The notes under the pieces are model-generated. The model was not told the DNA's origin. It was given only the letters and a program-made list of their open reading frames with translations, and did not search any database. Of a DNA stretch of 64,000 nt, positions 12,901 to 24,800 are shown in pieces. Location of the stretch: the NCBI GenBank assembly GCA_947044365.1, contig OX345636.1, positions 22,105,466 to 22,169,465 on the forward strand, written 5' to 3'. Numbering within the stretch: the stretch's first letter is position 1; every line of letters begins with the position of its first letter. This DNA is from Petrosia ficiformis (lineage: Eukaryota > Porifera > Demospongiae > Haplosclerida > Petrosiidae). Both the position numbers and the translations under genes were made by a program.

Positions 12901-15900
12901 ATTAATGATTACAATGTACATCATCACATGGAAAATAGGACCATACAAGTAGAGAAGCACTACAACTATAAGAAGGTAAAGAACCATTTTACCATTCATG
13001 TGCACCAAATCAATTGTTACATACTGTTTTAACCTTTAAATGTTCATATATGGTAAAATGCAGGTAGTTGACACAGCTACACACAAAATGACTATATAGT
13101 AATAACACCTATCATTACAAAAGCACACATGTATATTGTATGCATGAACAACTTACCTACTAGAGGATGCATACAATATACATGTGTCAAAGGTGACAGA
13201 GGAGTTTTGCCTTATATGGATGACTTATGAAATATCAATTCATTAGTCATGAGGGAATTACATATCCATAAATAAATATTCTGCATTTTACAGTCTGAGT
13301 AACAGAAACTCAAACTACATGTATGTTTAGTAAATGTGCATTTCTGGAAACCTACAGGGCAATTAGAAGGGTCATTCTTATGCCACATTGGAAAGCTCCA
13401 AGACCACCTTAGAGGAAATACTCGTTTGTCTCCATACTCCTAAAATCTTTCATGAAACTCTGACAATGTACATATAATTACATATTGTATATCTAATACA
13501 CGTACATGTACATAATACATTTGTACAAGTATGTCTAAAATTTGCATTTCATAAACAATTTACTTTTCTCATGTAAAATATACTAGATTTTGTTGATTTC
13601 ATTACAGTCAGCATGACAAAATATCAACATTATGTCTATATGGTACAAATGTGATTAGGCTTTAAAATATTCCCTTAATTTGTTTTGTAAACATGTACTT
13701 CACTATAATAATTTCCTATCATGTCTGTTATGAAAACCAGAAACTCAGCACAATGAGACACATTGTACTCCACTATCCATTTCGTATTGTTATGCAGTTG
13801 TACTCTTCAGATATTACTACCAAGCAAAACATATGAAAACAAAGTGCATGTACATGTAAATCAATATTCCAAAAATATACTGGTAAGTTACTACTAAACA
13901 TTCTTCTTGTACCATGTCATGTCATATTACATGTATTTCAAGAGAAAAATGTATCATCTTCCTGTAAATGAATACAGAGTGTGCACATTTGGAATGAATG
14001 TAACAGATTCAGTGGAATTGTGTAGTAGAGTTCAGTAGAAATGAAAATACTACTCTATTCAGCCAATTTTGCAAACTAACGAGTCAAATAATGTGTATGA
14101 TACAGAATTATGATATTGAGCATACTAGAAAATTAATGCACAGTGACTGTTATTAACCTATCCTTGTGTGAGAAGAGGGTTAGGGTAATTGCTTTGTAAT
14201 AGCAAATTTCTAGAAAGTAAACTTGAAACACAATGTTTTGCTCCGAGAGATGTACATGCAAGCTTGAAAATTCTAATCAGACAGCAACAAAGGCTTTAAA
14301 AAGTTGCATAAAAATACAAGAGGTGGAGATAATTCACAAGTTCAAACTGAAGTAGTGGTTGATGGGAAATAAATTAACAATGAAATGCCTGCAGGACTTT
14401 GTGTCCATAACTTCAGAACTGGTAGCACAAAAATTCAATTAATAAGCACCATGTCTACTATTACCTATAATCATTATAAAGAACATCACAAAGTTTAAAT
14501 GATAAAAAATGAAAACCTTACATAGTAATATTATTTTCATATTCTGTAGTTCATCTATATTGTCAGGGTTTCATTTAAGGAGGGTGGGACATTATCCCCC
14601 ATTTTGGAATTTGTTTGCCAATATGCCACCCCTCCACGCATTTTCTAAATGAAAGCTTGACTGCATGTACATGAATATGGGACAAGGGTTTTGAAAACAA
14701 GTGTGTTTGTTTTTTAGATGTACTTACACATACATGTACATGTGTTTGAAATATGAAATACAGTACAATGTTACAAAATACAGCGTCTGCTCTTTGTTAG
14801 ATGTAATGCACTTTGTAAAGTTCCAATAGATATCCGCATTCATCTGAAGAATTCTGTATCTGGACACATGTGTACATTGAAAAGGATACTTAATGACACG
14901 TAATTTATCATAATGGCAACTGCCTTTTGCAGAAAGAACATTCGGCCAGATTGGAACAAGACTTCAAAGTTGAATTTGTTATTGGAATATTCATATTCTC
15001 AGTCATGGATCTCATCACACCATCCAGCTATTGATTAGGTCATCTTCTTGTTCCTGTTTCTCATCATTACAGTCAGTGACTGTCAGTCCTCTTCCTCCTT
15101 TCATTTAAATGCTGATATTTGCCAAAATCGATATACATGTAGTTATGATTCTCTTAGTGCAGTAGGAGCCCAGTAGGAGCCCAGTAGGAGACCGATCTGA
15201 TTCATCATCCTAAAGATTTACCTGAAGTGATTTGAACACAAGCACCAGCACCTGGAATCCAATTCCTCTGATTGATGTTAGCCAACCAAACTGCTCTTCT
15301 TATAGTTGACAATACTTTATATGGTGTTAGTTATCAGGTGAAAAGTTATTCATTGCTTTTTACTCTATCACATCTGTTATTATACCTAAAGATGCACCAA
15401 GCATTCACCATAGTTAGCATGAGTACTGCCTTTGATTGCCTTTTAAGTTGGATTATATACATGTAATTACGCAACTTTACTATGATGTCATGTGAATGCT
15501 CTCTATTTAACATGGGAAATGAGCAGTACGTGGCTCGAAAACATACAAAAAAAAAACAGAGAAAAAGTCAGATGTTCTCTACACATAGATAATACAGTAG
15601 TATTTGTTGCCAAAAAATATCAAAGAGGCATAAAATATCTAGACAATAGAAAATTATAAGCAATTAAATTACCATAACCGGTCACTTTGCAAAACAGATA
15701 CCAAACTTTCAAACATCATGACACTTCATTGGACTCAATTGCTTTTTCATGGTTATCTTTCCGACAAAGCATATGAGGAATTAAACAAGTTTATGGAGTT
15801 ACACTAAATTTCAAGATTTATATACTGTAAATCCCATAATGTTAACGGTCCATTAATGTTAACGAAATTAACGAGAAGTTGATTTTCGTTAAAATTAATG

Positions 15901-17865
15901 GTCGCTATAATTTAAGTAAAGTTTGCGCATGCGCAGATAAAAACGTCTAAGCTAAGTAAAGATGTCTATCCGTCGTTGGTTGACACCAACCAGGTCCTCC
16001 AGTCTATCAAGTGTATGTTCCTGCTAGTTGCACAGGAGAACTGCAGCCCCTGGATGTTGGAGTCAATGGAGACTTTAAACAAATGATGAAAGCTTCGTTT
16101 TCAAGATGGTACGCAGATGAAGTGAGAGTAGCTATGGATGAAGGAAAGTCTGTGAGCAATATCAAGGTGGATCTTAGAGCTTCGGTGATAAAGCCCTTGC
16201 ATGCTAACTGAGTGATGTCAGCTATCTCCACACTATCTGACAAGAAAGAAACTATAAAAAACCTTTTGGCATTTCTGAAATTTTTGAAAATGAAAATCCT
16301 TGAAAAATGAAAATCGTTAACATAAATGTTCGTTAAACCCTTACACATTCATAAAACGTTAAATGTAATGGTCGTTAACATTATGGGATTTACAGTACAT
16401 AATTATAATCTGTGTTCTCTCCAGGTTGTTTTTGAAGGGCACCATATTGACTATACCCTTTGCACCCTTCTGCTTACCCTTCACTGCAAGAAACATAGAT
16501 GTTGTCCCTGTGATCCAAGAGCCGTGTGTTTATGGGTGTTGTAACATAGACGTTTATGAAAACCTGTCGCAGTGAATTTTTACATGAGGTAAGGGTTGTA
16601 AAACTTTACATTATGAGAGAATACTGTATAATGCATTACGAGAGAATAGTCTATAATGCAATTTAATCGGATATGTTACAGCAAAGAACATAGAGTATCC
16701 ACATTACTGCCACTTCATATACAGAGGAAGGGTCTGGATACAAGTACAGATCCTGCTTGTACAAGGTAAAGAAATAATCACATTGCTTTAGCTCAAACTT
16801 CACTCTTACAAGTCACATTTCGGATGTCAAAAATACAATGTTCATGTGAGATTTGCTGCAGTAGGATTTGTCAGAAGTCTAACGTGGTGCTTTTGGGCCA
16901 GTTTTAGCTGCATAATTGAAAGTATAAGGTGCTGTGCGTCCCCTTTAACAGCCAAATGAAAACTCAAGCTTTGTCTTTTGCTGGATTATGATGTACCATA
17001 TATCATTCTACAGCTACTTGAATGCTCTATTCAGGTAATACAAAAATCAATTTTGAAATCTTATCCCATAAGCCTGGTTCTCCCAAATCCAATCTCTAAT
17101 TATTATAATTATTAGAGGGTATACTGTCCATTAACTGATAGTCTGAAGTTCTATGTAAACCTTACATAGCACAAAGCAGTCGCATCGCAATCAGTAGTAT
17201 TATATTATTAACAAGTCTACACTTTCTCATTATGAGAATGGGCAATGTCAGACTAGTTTTGCATAGCCACACCCTACCTACTATGAAATAAGAATCTAGT
17301 AGACTGAATATTGGAAGTTAGTAAAAGATAAGTATATGTCAAGTGAGTGTCTCATTTCAAGCTCTATAACTTTGCAATTTTAAACAGGCCAACATCTAAA
17401 TTGGAAAAAAGAACATCTGAGAAAACTATGAATACCAAAATCATTCTTGGTTAATAGCAGATGAGTGTTTGAAACACACATGGTGATAACCATAGTCAAT
17501 GGGCACAAAACACAATGTTTCTACCCAGACCCTTCATTCATAGTAGGCTGTGTCTGGCTATGGAAGACCAATATCATACTAGTATCCAATTCAATATGTA
17601 ATAACCATTTTAGAAATTACAACTATCATACAAGTACATTTTTATAATCATTAAGTCCATGTTTCCTAAAAAAAAACATCGAGTAAATATCGATCAAATT
17701 AGTTTAAACATAGTATATATATATATATATAATTATACCAACCTCTTTAACTTGTGCACGAAATTTTTCAATGTCTCTCTCCCTGTCACCTAAAGCTTCC
17801 ACTGCTTCCTGAAAATTTCTGTCACAAATAGTGGCAAATCCAGTGCTTTTTTCTCTCTCAGCCAT
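6955..17865 (-). CDS. TNIP/ABIN-family ubiquitin-binding adaptor (NF-kB signalling), six coding exons
   Basis: Exons in order: 17865-17743, 10793-10595, 9956-9760, 8878-8777, 8178-8059 and 7710-6955. All junctions are GT/AG and phase-compatible, giving about 498 aa. Residues 1-247 are mostly coiled coil. LLYINHQWDEEYKELK resembles the ABIN-1 segment with the same NQxWD core. A NPPLSPP patch precedes EDFEAEKRDKERLR (about 174-187), which matches the UBAN consensus DFxxERxxRE with two arginine-to-lysine changes. GYVPRYPNQPLPPLDPF opens a disordered, serine- and proline-rich tail of about 250 aa. Family knowledge: ABINs bind linear and K63 ubiquitin and restrain NF-kB and cell-death signalling. 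The ATG at 17865 has a good context (GTGATGG). The frame is open upstream to an AG at about 17904, so a further 5' exon is possible. The first intron shown is 6.9 kb, and a skipped exon cannot be excluded. The exact paralogue is unclear. Confidence 0.85.
8309..8606. mobile_element. hAT-type MITE, copy 1, in TNIP-like intron
   Basis: The ends are inverted (TAGTGTTGTTTTAG at left, CTAAAACAACACTA at right) and the element is flanked by a perfect 8-bp duplication ATGTAAAT at 8301-8308 and 8607-8614. An 8-bp target duplication and TAGTG ends are typical of hAT elements. The 298-bp body is built from repeated AGTTAACTA/TAACTAAAA words and has no coding capacity. A second copy is at 46014-46242. Confidence 0.88.
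9037..9403. mobile_element. hAT-type MITE with TAGGGCTGAGCGAT ends
   Basis: The left end TAGGGCTGAGCGAT and right end ATCGCTCAGCCCTA are perfect inverted repeats. The flanks ATTCCCAT and GTTCCTAT agree at 6 of 8 positions, as an old 8-bp duplication would. The body is 367 bp, AT-rich and non-coding. TIRs of the TAGGGCTGGGCGAT type are familiar from hAT families in many animals (established knowledge). It sits in the TNIP-like intron between 8879 and 9759. Confidence 0.85.
13125..13187. repeat. Perfect 21-bp inverted repeat with 21-nt loop (intronic hairpin)
   Basis: The left arm at 13125-13145 begins ACACATGTATATTG and ends GTATGCAT. The right arm at 13167-13187 is its exact reverse complement. 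The 21-nt loop is unrelated sequence. It lies inside the long TNIP-like intron, so either strand could fold. It could be a small foldback element or a small-RNA precursor; sequence alone does not decide. Confidence 0.8.
15825..16395 (+). mobile_element. Pogo-like (Tc1/mariner) non-autonomous transposon with DDE fragment
   Basis: The ends CTGTAAATCCCATAATG and CATTATGGGATTTACAG are perfect inverted repeats flanked by TA (15823-15824 and 16396-16397), the Tc1/mariner-type target. The inverted similarity extends to about 45 bp (GTTAACG words). Inside, from about 16009 on the plus strand, is a fragment VPASCTGELQPLDVGVN followed by FSRWYADEV. This is the C-terminal end of a pogo/Tigger/jerky-type DDE_1 transposase, which typically reads (I/V)PxxCTxxLQPLDV. 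The catalytic DDE residues are missing, so it is an internally deleted derivative. Confidence 0.9.
16017..16211 (+). pseudogene. DDE_1 (pogo/Tigger) transposase C-terminal remnant
   Basis: This frame sits inside the pogo-like element. It carries CTGELQPLDVGVNGDFK, then RWYADEVRVAMDEGKS and a conserved-looking IKPLHANW-type end, with the tryptophan lying past an in-frame stop. The N-terminal DNA-binding region and all three catalytic acids are absent. It is a residue of an autonomous relative and not a host gene. Confidence 0.8.
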
Positions 17866-18354
17866 CACAACAAAACGGATGATTGAACAGAATGCCTCAA
17901 ATGGTCTAGGCAAACAAAATAAATAAATGCCTTAGTGGTGTAGAGATTAGATCATTCCCGTAAATTCTGGATGCCCGGAGCTGAGGGAGTAGTTATTTAT
18001 TCATTGACCAATCAGTTTTCCATTTCAAAGGCTCCAAGCACCAGACAATGACGAGATCATAGATTACGCGCGATAACTGATGATAGCTGTTAATATGATC
18101 CTCTGCTACTGGTTATACAACACAGTGAAGATTCAATTTGACTATGACATACTGAGCGAGTGCATTTTGCATCAAATAGCACACTTAGTCTACTACTATA
18201 CTTAGTCTGGTGTGGCCACACCCTTCGGTTGTAAGCGTCGCTAAGCGATCGAAGGGTACCGGTACAGCGGTGTGGCCGCGCCTATAGATCTTCCTTCAGG
18301 AAAAGTTGCCGCCATATTTTACGTGACGAAGTTAATTAGACAGTTTTTGACGAG
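17866..18354. promoter_or_regulatory. CpG-richer divergent promoter region (TNIP-like gene / 78-aa ORF)
   Basis: Between about 18060 and 18420 the sequence is clearly richer in CG dinucleotides than its surroundings (CGCGCGATAAC, GCGTCGCTAAGCGATCG, GTGGCCGCGCC). It also holds TACGTGACG and, on the minus strand, AATATGGCGGC, which fits the YY1/TISU-type initiator. Words such as GTGTGGCC and CCCTTCG/CGAAGGG are arranged as inverted repeats, so part may be a foldback element. The position upstream of the TNIP-like start and of the plus-strand ORF suggests a shared promoter. This is inference. Confidence 0.45.
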
Positions 18355-18591
18355 ATGAGAGTCCCCGTCCGGCCTGTAACACGAACGGTATGGAACACCG
18401 GCGACACGATTATTCGTCCATTATCCAAGAGACTAATGTATAGTATCCACAATTCCTTCCCGTCAGTCACGTCCTTCATAATAGATGTTCATTATCATGT
18501 AGTGCGTGTTCTTGGAACATCCATATCGTTGCATTTTGTACTTGTCAAATTATTATCTTTAGGGTTATTACAAATCATACTATCAGTATAG
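18355..18591 (+). CDS. Possible small single-exon gene, 78 aa, unknown
   Basis: The ATG lies at the edge of the CpG-rich patch (context GACGAGATGAGAG), and the frame runs 78 codons to TAG. AATAAA follows at 18635-18640, about 44 nt after the stop. The product starts with a basic, uncharged-acid-free stretch (MRVPVRPVTRTVW) and ends with hydrophobic segments (SISLHFVLVKLLSLGLL), reminiscent of a small mitochondrial or membrane protein. I recognise no family. It would be convergent with the CARD gene and divergent from the TNIP-like gene. Chance ORF, or first exon of something longer (GTATGG at about 18388 is a possible donor), are real alternatives. Confidence 0.35.
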   Translation: MRVPVRPVTRTVWNTGDTIIRPLSKRLMYSIHNSFPSVTSFIIDVHYHVVRVLGTSISLHFVLVKLLSLGLLQIILSV

Positions 18592-18634
18592 AATCAGGAG
18601 TGAGGAAAACTGTGTTGTTGAGTGACATACCAGT

Positions 18635-18640
18635 AATAAA
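18635..18640 (+). terminator. Polyadenylation signal AATAAA (plus strand)
   Basis: A canonical AATAAA lies 44 nt after the stop of the 78-aa ORF. In an AT-rich genome such hexamers are common, so the support is modest. Confidence 0.35.
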
Positions 18641-18650
18641 TTATAACACT

Positions 18651-18656
18651 TTTATT
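18651..18656 (-). terminator. Polyadenylation signal for the CARD/coiled-coil/zinc-finger gene
   Basis: The minus strand reads AATAAA here, about 185 nt past the stop codon at 18842. It nearly overlaps the plus-strand signal at 18635, giving tail-to-tail ends. Confidence 0.45.
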
Positions 18657-18841
18657 ATGTGAACTCAATAAAGTGGTTACAATATGCATGACTATATAAT
18701 AAAATTTTAATCATTAATGTTATTTTTACAGTAGTCACATTTATAAACTAAAATTAAAACAACCCAATTTTATAGTTCACAAAAATAAAGTGTAAATAAT
18801 AAAAAGATTATTAAGGTTTTATATAACATTACATCTTTAAG

Positions 18842-21800
18842 TCACTGGAAGCACTGTGCCACATGACCAAGGAACTCACTTTCTGACAACTTCATGAATA
18901 CATGTCCACAAATTGGACATTTTCTTTGTTGGGTACGGAAACTAACAGATGGTGTGGTCAATAGATCAATTCGTGAATGAGGAATGTGTTTATGTGATGG
19001 TGTGGCACCTTTGGTAGGTGAATACAATTTATTTCGTGTTGCTTCACTACCTCTCTCATGAATGAGTTCACGTAGTTCTTCCACCTGTATAAAATAAATT
19101 ATGATTTTCAGTAACTTTAGTGCACTACAGCAAGGTCACTAAAATCGCCAAACATCTGGTGAACTGTTGATAAATGCTAGTATAAGGAGTGGGTTAATCA
19201 CACACTTCCTTTGTAGTAGCTGGGTCAGGCTAAATGAGACTAACAACAGAATATAGAATTGTAAGCAATACAGCATTGAAAGCAGTTCACTTCTACAATA
19301 CAATTTAAACAAGCAAGATATGTATGACATGGTGTACAGTGTATGCAATGTAATACTCACATGAGCCTTGTAAAATGCAATCTCATTTTTCATTTCATCG
19401 ACTTCCCTTTTCAAAGCATTCTTATCATGAAGCAAGACCTGATTGTCACTCTTTAAAGTTTGGATCTGAGTGGTAAGTTTGATTTTCTCCTGCTTATGTG
19501 CATCTCTTTCACCTTCAACAACTTTAAACTTCTTCTCCAACTCACGATTTGATTTTAACAACAAAGACATTTCATGTATACTTGGCTGCAGTATTGGAAG
19601 AACAAGGACAAAGTGGTGAATTTTGATTAATTAATTTTAAGGTTCAACTTCAATAAAATTGTAAACATTAATATAGGTGAAGATTGCTTTGTGTCAAATC
19701 TTAAAATTAGGAATGAACAAAATCAAAGTTCAAACATAAGAAGAGCAATTAAACATTGATATTATACTGTGTGTGCCTGCAAAAAAGTGATAGACATGAC
19801 ATTAACAAAAATAAAATGGTAGTGGAGAACTTTGTGTCTTGTGTGTTACTTCATGTACTGCTATTTACCAGAATGGAATTTGTGAAGATTAAAAGGCACA
19901 CACAACAATGTTACAATAACCTTCTGCCTAGACAATGAGGTTAATGACACATACATGTATAACAACTCTGACCTCTCTACTCTTTGCATTGAGCCTATAA
20001 TTAGCAATCTGATCCTTTAGCTCTTCAATATAACTTTTATCACTCTCAGTCTCCTCTCTCATAGTCTGAATGTCACTAACTAAAACTTCATTGGTTTCTT
20101 GTAACTTCTTTAGTTCCAATTCCAAACTCTTGATTTTACTAACCAATTCTTCACATTGCTTAGAACTCTACAGTATTTTGTGAAACAGAATAATTATTAT
20201 TGTACTACTACATGTATATGTAATTTATACTGCATATAGGAGACATGATTAAGCATAAGGTGATGATATGTAGCCTTTTGTTATTATCATAGATATTTTG
20301 TATCAATTGATTTTTTCATATTTTGAACAATATAAAAATTTGTTGGTGGTGAAATTTGGATGTTGCCATTCAATCTTCAGAAAAATCAAACTTTTTTACA
20401 GAAAAAAAACAATGAAAGAAAGGCTGGAGACTTACATATACTGTGTGAGGTTATACCACCACAATCTAAAAAAACAAAAAAGTCTTTTCCTTACATTATC
20501 TGTTTTGCTTCACCATATCAGAGATAATCCACATAGAACGTGCATTTAATTAAGTTTCTGTCTGTAAGCACAATTTCCACATACATTGTAGTATTCGACT
20601 ATGTGCATACAGATTAAATGAATAACATACATGTATGAATATCATTAACGGGTATTATTGTCTCTTGTCTTAATTATGCATTTTTAGCAAATAATATTAC
20701 TAGACAGTGTATTTATTTTGAAAACTATGTGGGTATAAAGTCCAGCATTCTTAGTCCAAAAGATAGAGACATTCATACATGTACATGTAATGTCATGTGA
20801 GTTTTTGTCACATTATCGTTAGCCAGAAATCACATGTACTAGTGAATATTATGGTGATGCAGCTAACAAAGAGAATGTTTTAGTATACATGTATTTTTGA
20901 TCAGTGTGGAATTACAGTCTTTAACTTACTTTTGACACCTAATTATTAAAAAAATCTCTGTCATTTATGAACCAAGTAAGATAAAAGACTAAGTTAATTA
21001 GTATTAGAGTTTGCTTCTTTAATGCAGCAATGCACATAAAATTAGATGATTGTTTAATGGAAAAATTCCCCATTCGTAACTCTAACGCTACAAAAAGCAT
21101 CAAGATTTGGTATAACTGACCTTACATGCACATAACTGACCTTTCATTTCACTGTATAAACAAGTTATTGTTAATTATTACCATAAATATTTACATGTAT
21201 ATAATTGATGAATGAGTTATTGTTAGGTATTCCTTTATAAGGTAAAGGTTGGAGATGTTATAAGAATTTGGGAACTAAAGTTTGTTCCCATTCACAATGA
21301 CCTCAAAATCAGGATATGATGACTTCATATGTGTAATATAGTGTATTTAACTGTACATGTCCTACATATGTCATAAGGTACATTGTAAATACATGTACAT
21401 GATTATACTGTCAACAATGAAGCAATGAATTGACATTTGACAATTGACATATACATGTATGTACACAAAAAAGAAAGGTAAGGGATAAAACTGGTGCAGG
21501 AAAGAAATAATGGTAATTCTAAAATAGTGATAAAAATTTTTCTGAGGTACACATGTACATGTAGATGTACATGTAGATGTAATTGTGAACATGAATCAAT
21601 GAATATCTGGAACACAGGCATTACTTTGCTACATGCATGTAAGTACAGCTACTTTGTCTATTCCTTTATACATGTATATGCAGCTGTGTAGGTTTTTACA
21701 TGTACATGTACACGTATGCAGGGTTAAATGGAAGTAATTTAGTTAAGGTACATGTAGCACACCTTCATTGACCTTAATTACATGTAGTAGGACACTTATT

Positions 21801-24800
21801 ATAATCACAAACTAGCATGTGATATACATGTACCTGTGGTCCAGCTATTCAATCATCAAGCTGTAGTTATTGCTGATCATGTGACCTGTGGCCAACCGGA
21901 ATGCTGATGATGCATCACATGATTGAACATAAAATCACTTATTCCTCAATTTTGTGTGCAATAAGTTAGTTATTGAAATACTAGGCTCACCTCTACTAAT
22001 GAAGCAGCTCCAGCAAAAGTGGCAGTTCACCAGATTATCAATAAATCGCTTATAACACACTTAACAGTGCATTGTGTGTTTCAATGTAGCATTCGGGCAG
22101 TCAATAAAGGTCTTGCTTACATAATGCACTCACCTTCGGCTCGTGCATTATGTAAACTCAACCTTTATTGACCCAACCTTGTGCTACATTAAAACACATA
22201 ATCACAGTAAAGTGTGTTATAACTATTACTTAATACATAATCGATTAATCATTGATTTTTCTGTTCTGATAATCAATTTTAAAAATCAAATCGATTCCAT
22301 ATGTGTAACTAGCATAACTATACCTTTTCTTTCATTTTATTTTCCTCCCTTATAACACACTGTCTTATTTCAGCATCACTCTCACTTAATTTCTTTCTGG
22401 CTATTTCCAGTTCTTGTAATACATTTTCATACTCTGAAAGACAAACAACAACATAACAACATAACAACAATAAATATGGTAATTATTAATAATTTGTAAA
22501 CATACATGTATATGGAATGTAATTTTCACATTGTAGAAATATTTTAGATGGTATGATGCAATTGCTCATCAAGCACTGAGTCAGCTACTAATAGTTTCAA
22601 TAAGACACTAATTAATAATGATATGCAGGCATGAGAGAATTAGAAACAAAGGAAAACTGAGGAATCTGGTCACGGATTAAACCCAGGACCTTCTGGAATC
22701 TAGTAAATCTCGCATCTACATGTACATGTACCTGTATATTAATACATTGAATGACATACATGTACTAGATAGTACATGTACATGTAGCATTTCAAACAGT
22801 AACTTACGTTTGTACTGTGCTTGAATAAAGTACATGTAAATACAGTATGACACGCTCTGTACTCATAGTGATCAACACATTGTTTATGCTTGTACAAGTA
22901 AGGAATAATGATTAGCAGATGTATAATTATTATATGAATGAAAATACTACTTCAGTACTTGGCACTGCACCTCTACATTGGATATTATAATTAGAGAATA
23001 TTAACTAGATTACATGTATATACCATCTTTTGTTGCCATGACTTCTTTCTTCAGATCATCAACAGTTTCATCTACTGCTCCCTCATTCGTATTTCCATGG
23101 GGAATTATAACACCACCAACATTTTCCTGCTCTCTACTCGTCCTCTCAATTATCTCTTGTAATGCAGTAATTATTTGTATCTTATCATCACATTCCATGG
23201 CCCACTGCTTGTTGATTTCACGTAGCTAATTGTTATGGTAAATGAAGAAAACATGGATTTTATACGTATATACATGTAGAGGCAATTTTTTCATTACTGC
23301 TGCCTCTTTTTGTTGTTATACCAAGTCATAGTGATTGTCATAAACAAGTTAGAACACTTTTACAAAAAAAAACTAGAATGGCTTCCTATACATGTACACG
23401 TATATAGAAAAGTGGATTTTTTGGGATGCACATATACATACATGTACATGTATGTACAAAGAAATCTAAAAACCATTCAAAATGAACTTAAATAATTATA
23501 ATTATTATAATTATAATATATTATATTATGATCAACTGTGTGCTTTGTAAGTTTGTATATGCACCCATTTTGAGGGTTTTTTTATTTGGTGGGCATTCAC
23601 CCCCATTGGAATTTGTTTGCCAATATGCACATTATGAGTCTATGATAACCCTGTATGTACATATGTATGAAAGCCTGACTGCTCATACATGTACATTCTC
23701 CAGCTTTTGGCATACATCACACAAACAATATCAAATCAGGAATATTGCCTTCACAACACACACAGTACCTCCTTTTGGGCAAGAGTGACTGTCAATAGAC
23801 ATTGTGTTAAATATTGCAACACCACAACCGGATCTCCAGTAGGTAAAGACCTCTTTTATCAAAACTAATCAAGCTAATACTTACCTCTACTATTTGTTTG
23901 TCTTTATCACGTAATTGTTGTTCAATACTATTTAGAGTTCTCTTTTCATTCCCAAGAGCAGTGGTGTCACACAAAGTTCTAAATGTTTCCAAGACAGCTT
24001 GCAATGAAATGGTTATACTATCATCATTGACACTATAATTGCCAGTTTGTATGTGTGATGAAAAGAAAGTGGAGATCGATGAAGTAGGAACATCTGCTCG
24101 AAGCCAAGTCAGGCGTGTTTTCAGTGTGGAGGATTTCTCATAACTTGTTATTAGTTTCATTAACAGTGTATAGAAGAGAACAGAGAATGACTCCATCTAA
24201 ACAATGTAAATATCACAATTCATAATACAATGGATGAATTATTACTGAAATTTACAGTTTGGAAGAAGCAATTTTTGATAAAACGCTCACTAAAGGTCAT
24301 TCACGTTCACCTTGTCCTCAGAAAATGTTAATAACTTTACTTTGGAATGACCAACAATCTTTTCAGCTATACCATTTTCATATCATTATTCTTCCTGTTC
24401 TTTTTTGTGTATGTCAAATTTCGCTTCATTATTGAGTTACAGTATAAGCATGTATTAACCTTATGACATTAAACTATACACTATATTACATATAAAGTCC
24501 TCACATCCTAATTTTGAGGACATCGTGAATGTGAACAGACTTTACTGAGTTTTCTTATATACATTTGTACATGTAAATGTTAAGCAGCCATTGAAATTCG
24601 GTATCTAGGAAGCCTAATGACAGATCTTCTAAATTTCATTGGCTTATTGCGCAAAACAAAAAAGTTGATCAAAACTGCTTCCTTCAAACAGTTCATTTCA
24701 TAAATACATTATACTGTCAATAATTATACTTTAAACTTTAGACTATTGACAGGTTACTCTACATTATTAATGCATATGTTCATACCAAATGACAAAAATT

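Larger units (their letters stand above)
10794..17742 (-). other. Long intron of the TNIP-like gene
   Basis: No coding exon was recognised across about 6.9 kb. The intron holds many TACATGTACATGTA words, a perfect 21-bp-arm hairpin (13125-13187), one copy of a dispersed repeat (about 14565-14660, related to 23567-23690), a short 12-bp direct repeat near 15165 (containing GTAGGAGCCCA), a pogo-like element (15825-16395) and a TA run near 17714. A small skipped exon or a cis-regulatory region could be hidden here. Confidence 0.55.

Noticed and set aside
17866..17913. Start of the TNIP-like protein at 17913 (MPRPFEAF...)
   Set aside because: The first codon is TTG, not ATG, and an AG acceptor precedes the stretch; the ATG at 17865 is the first good start.
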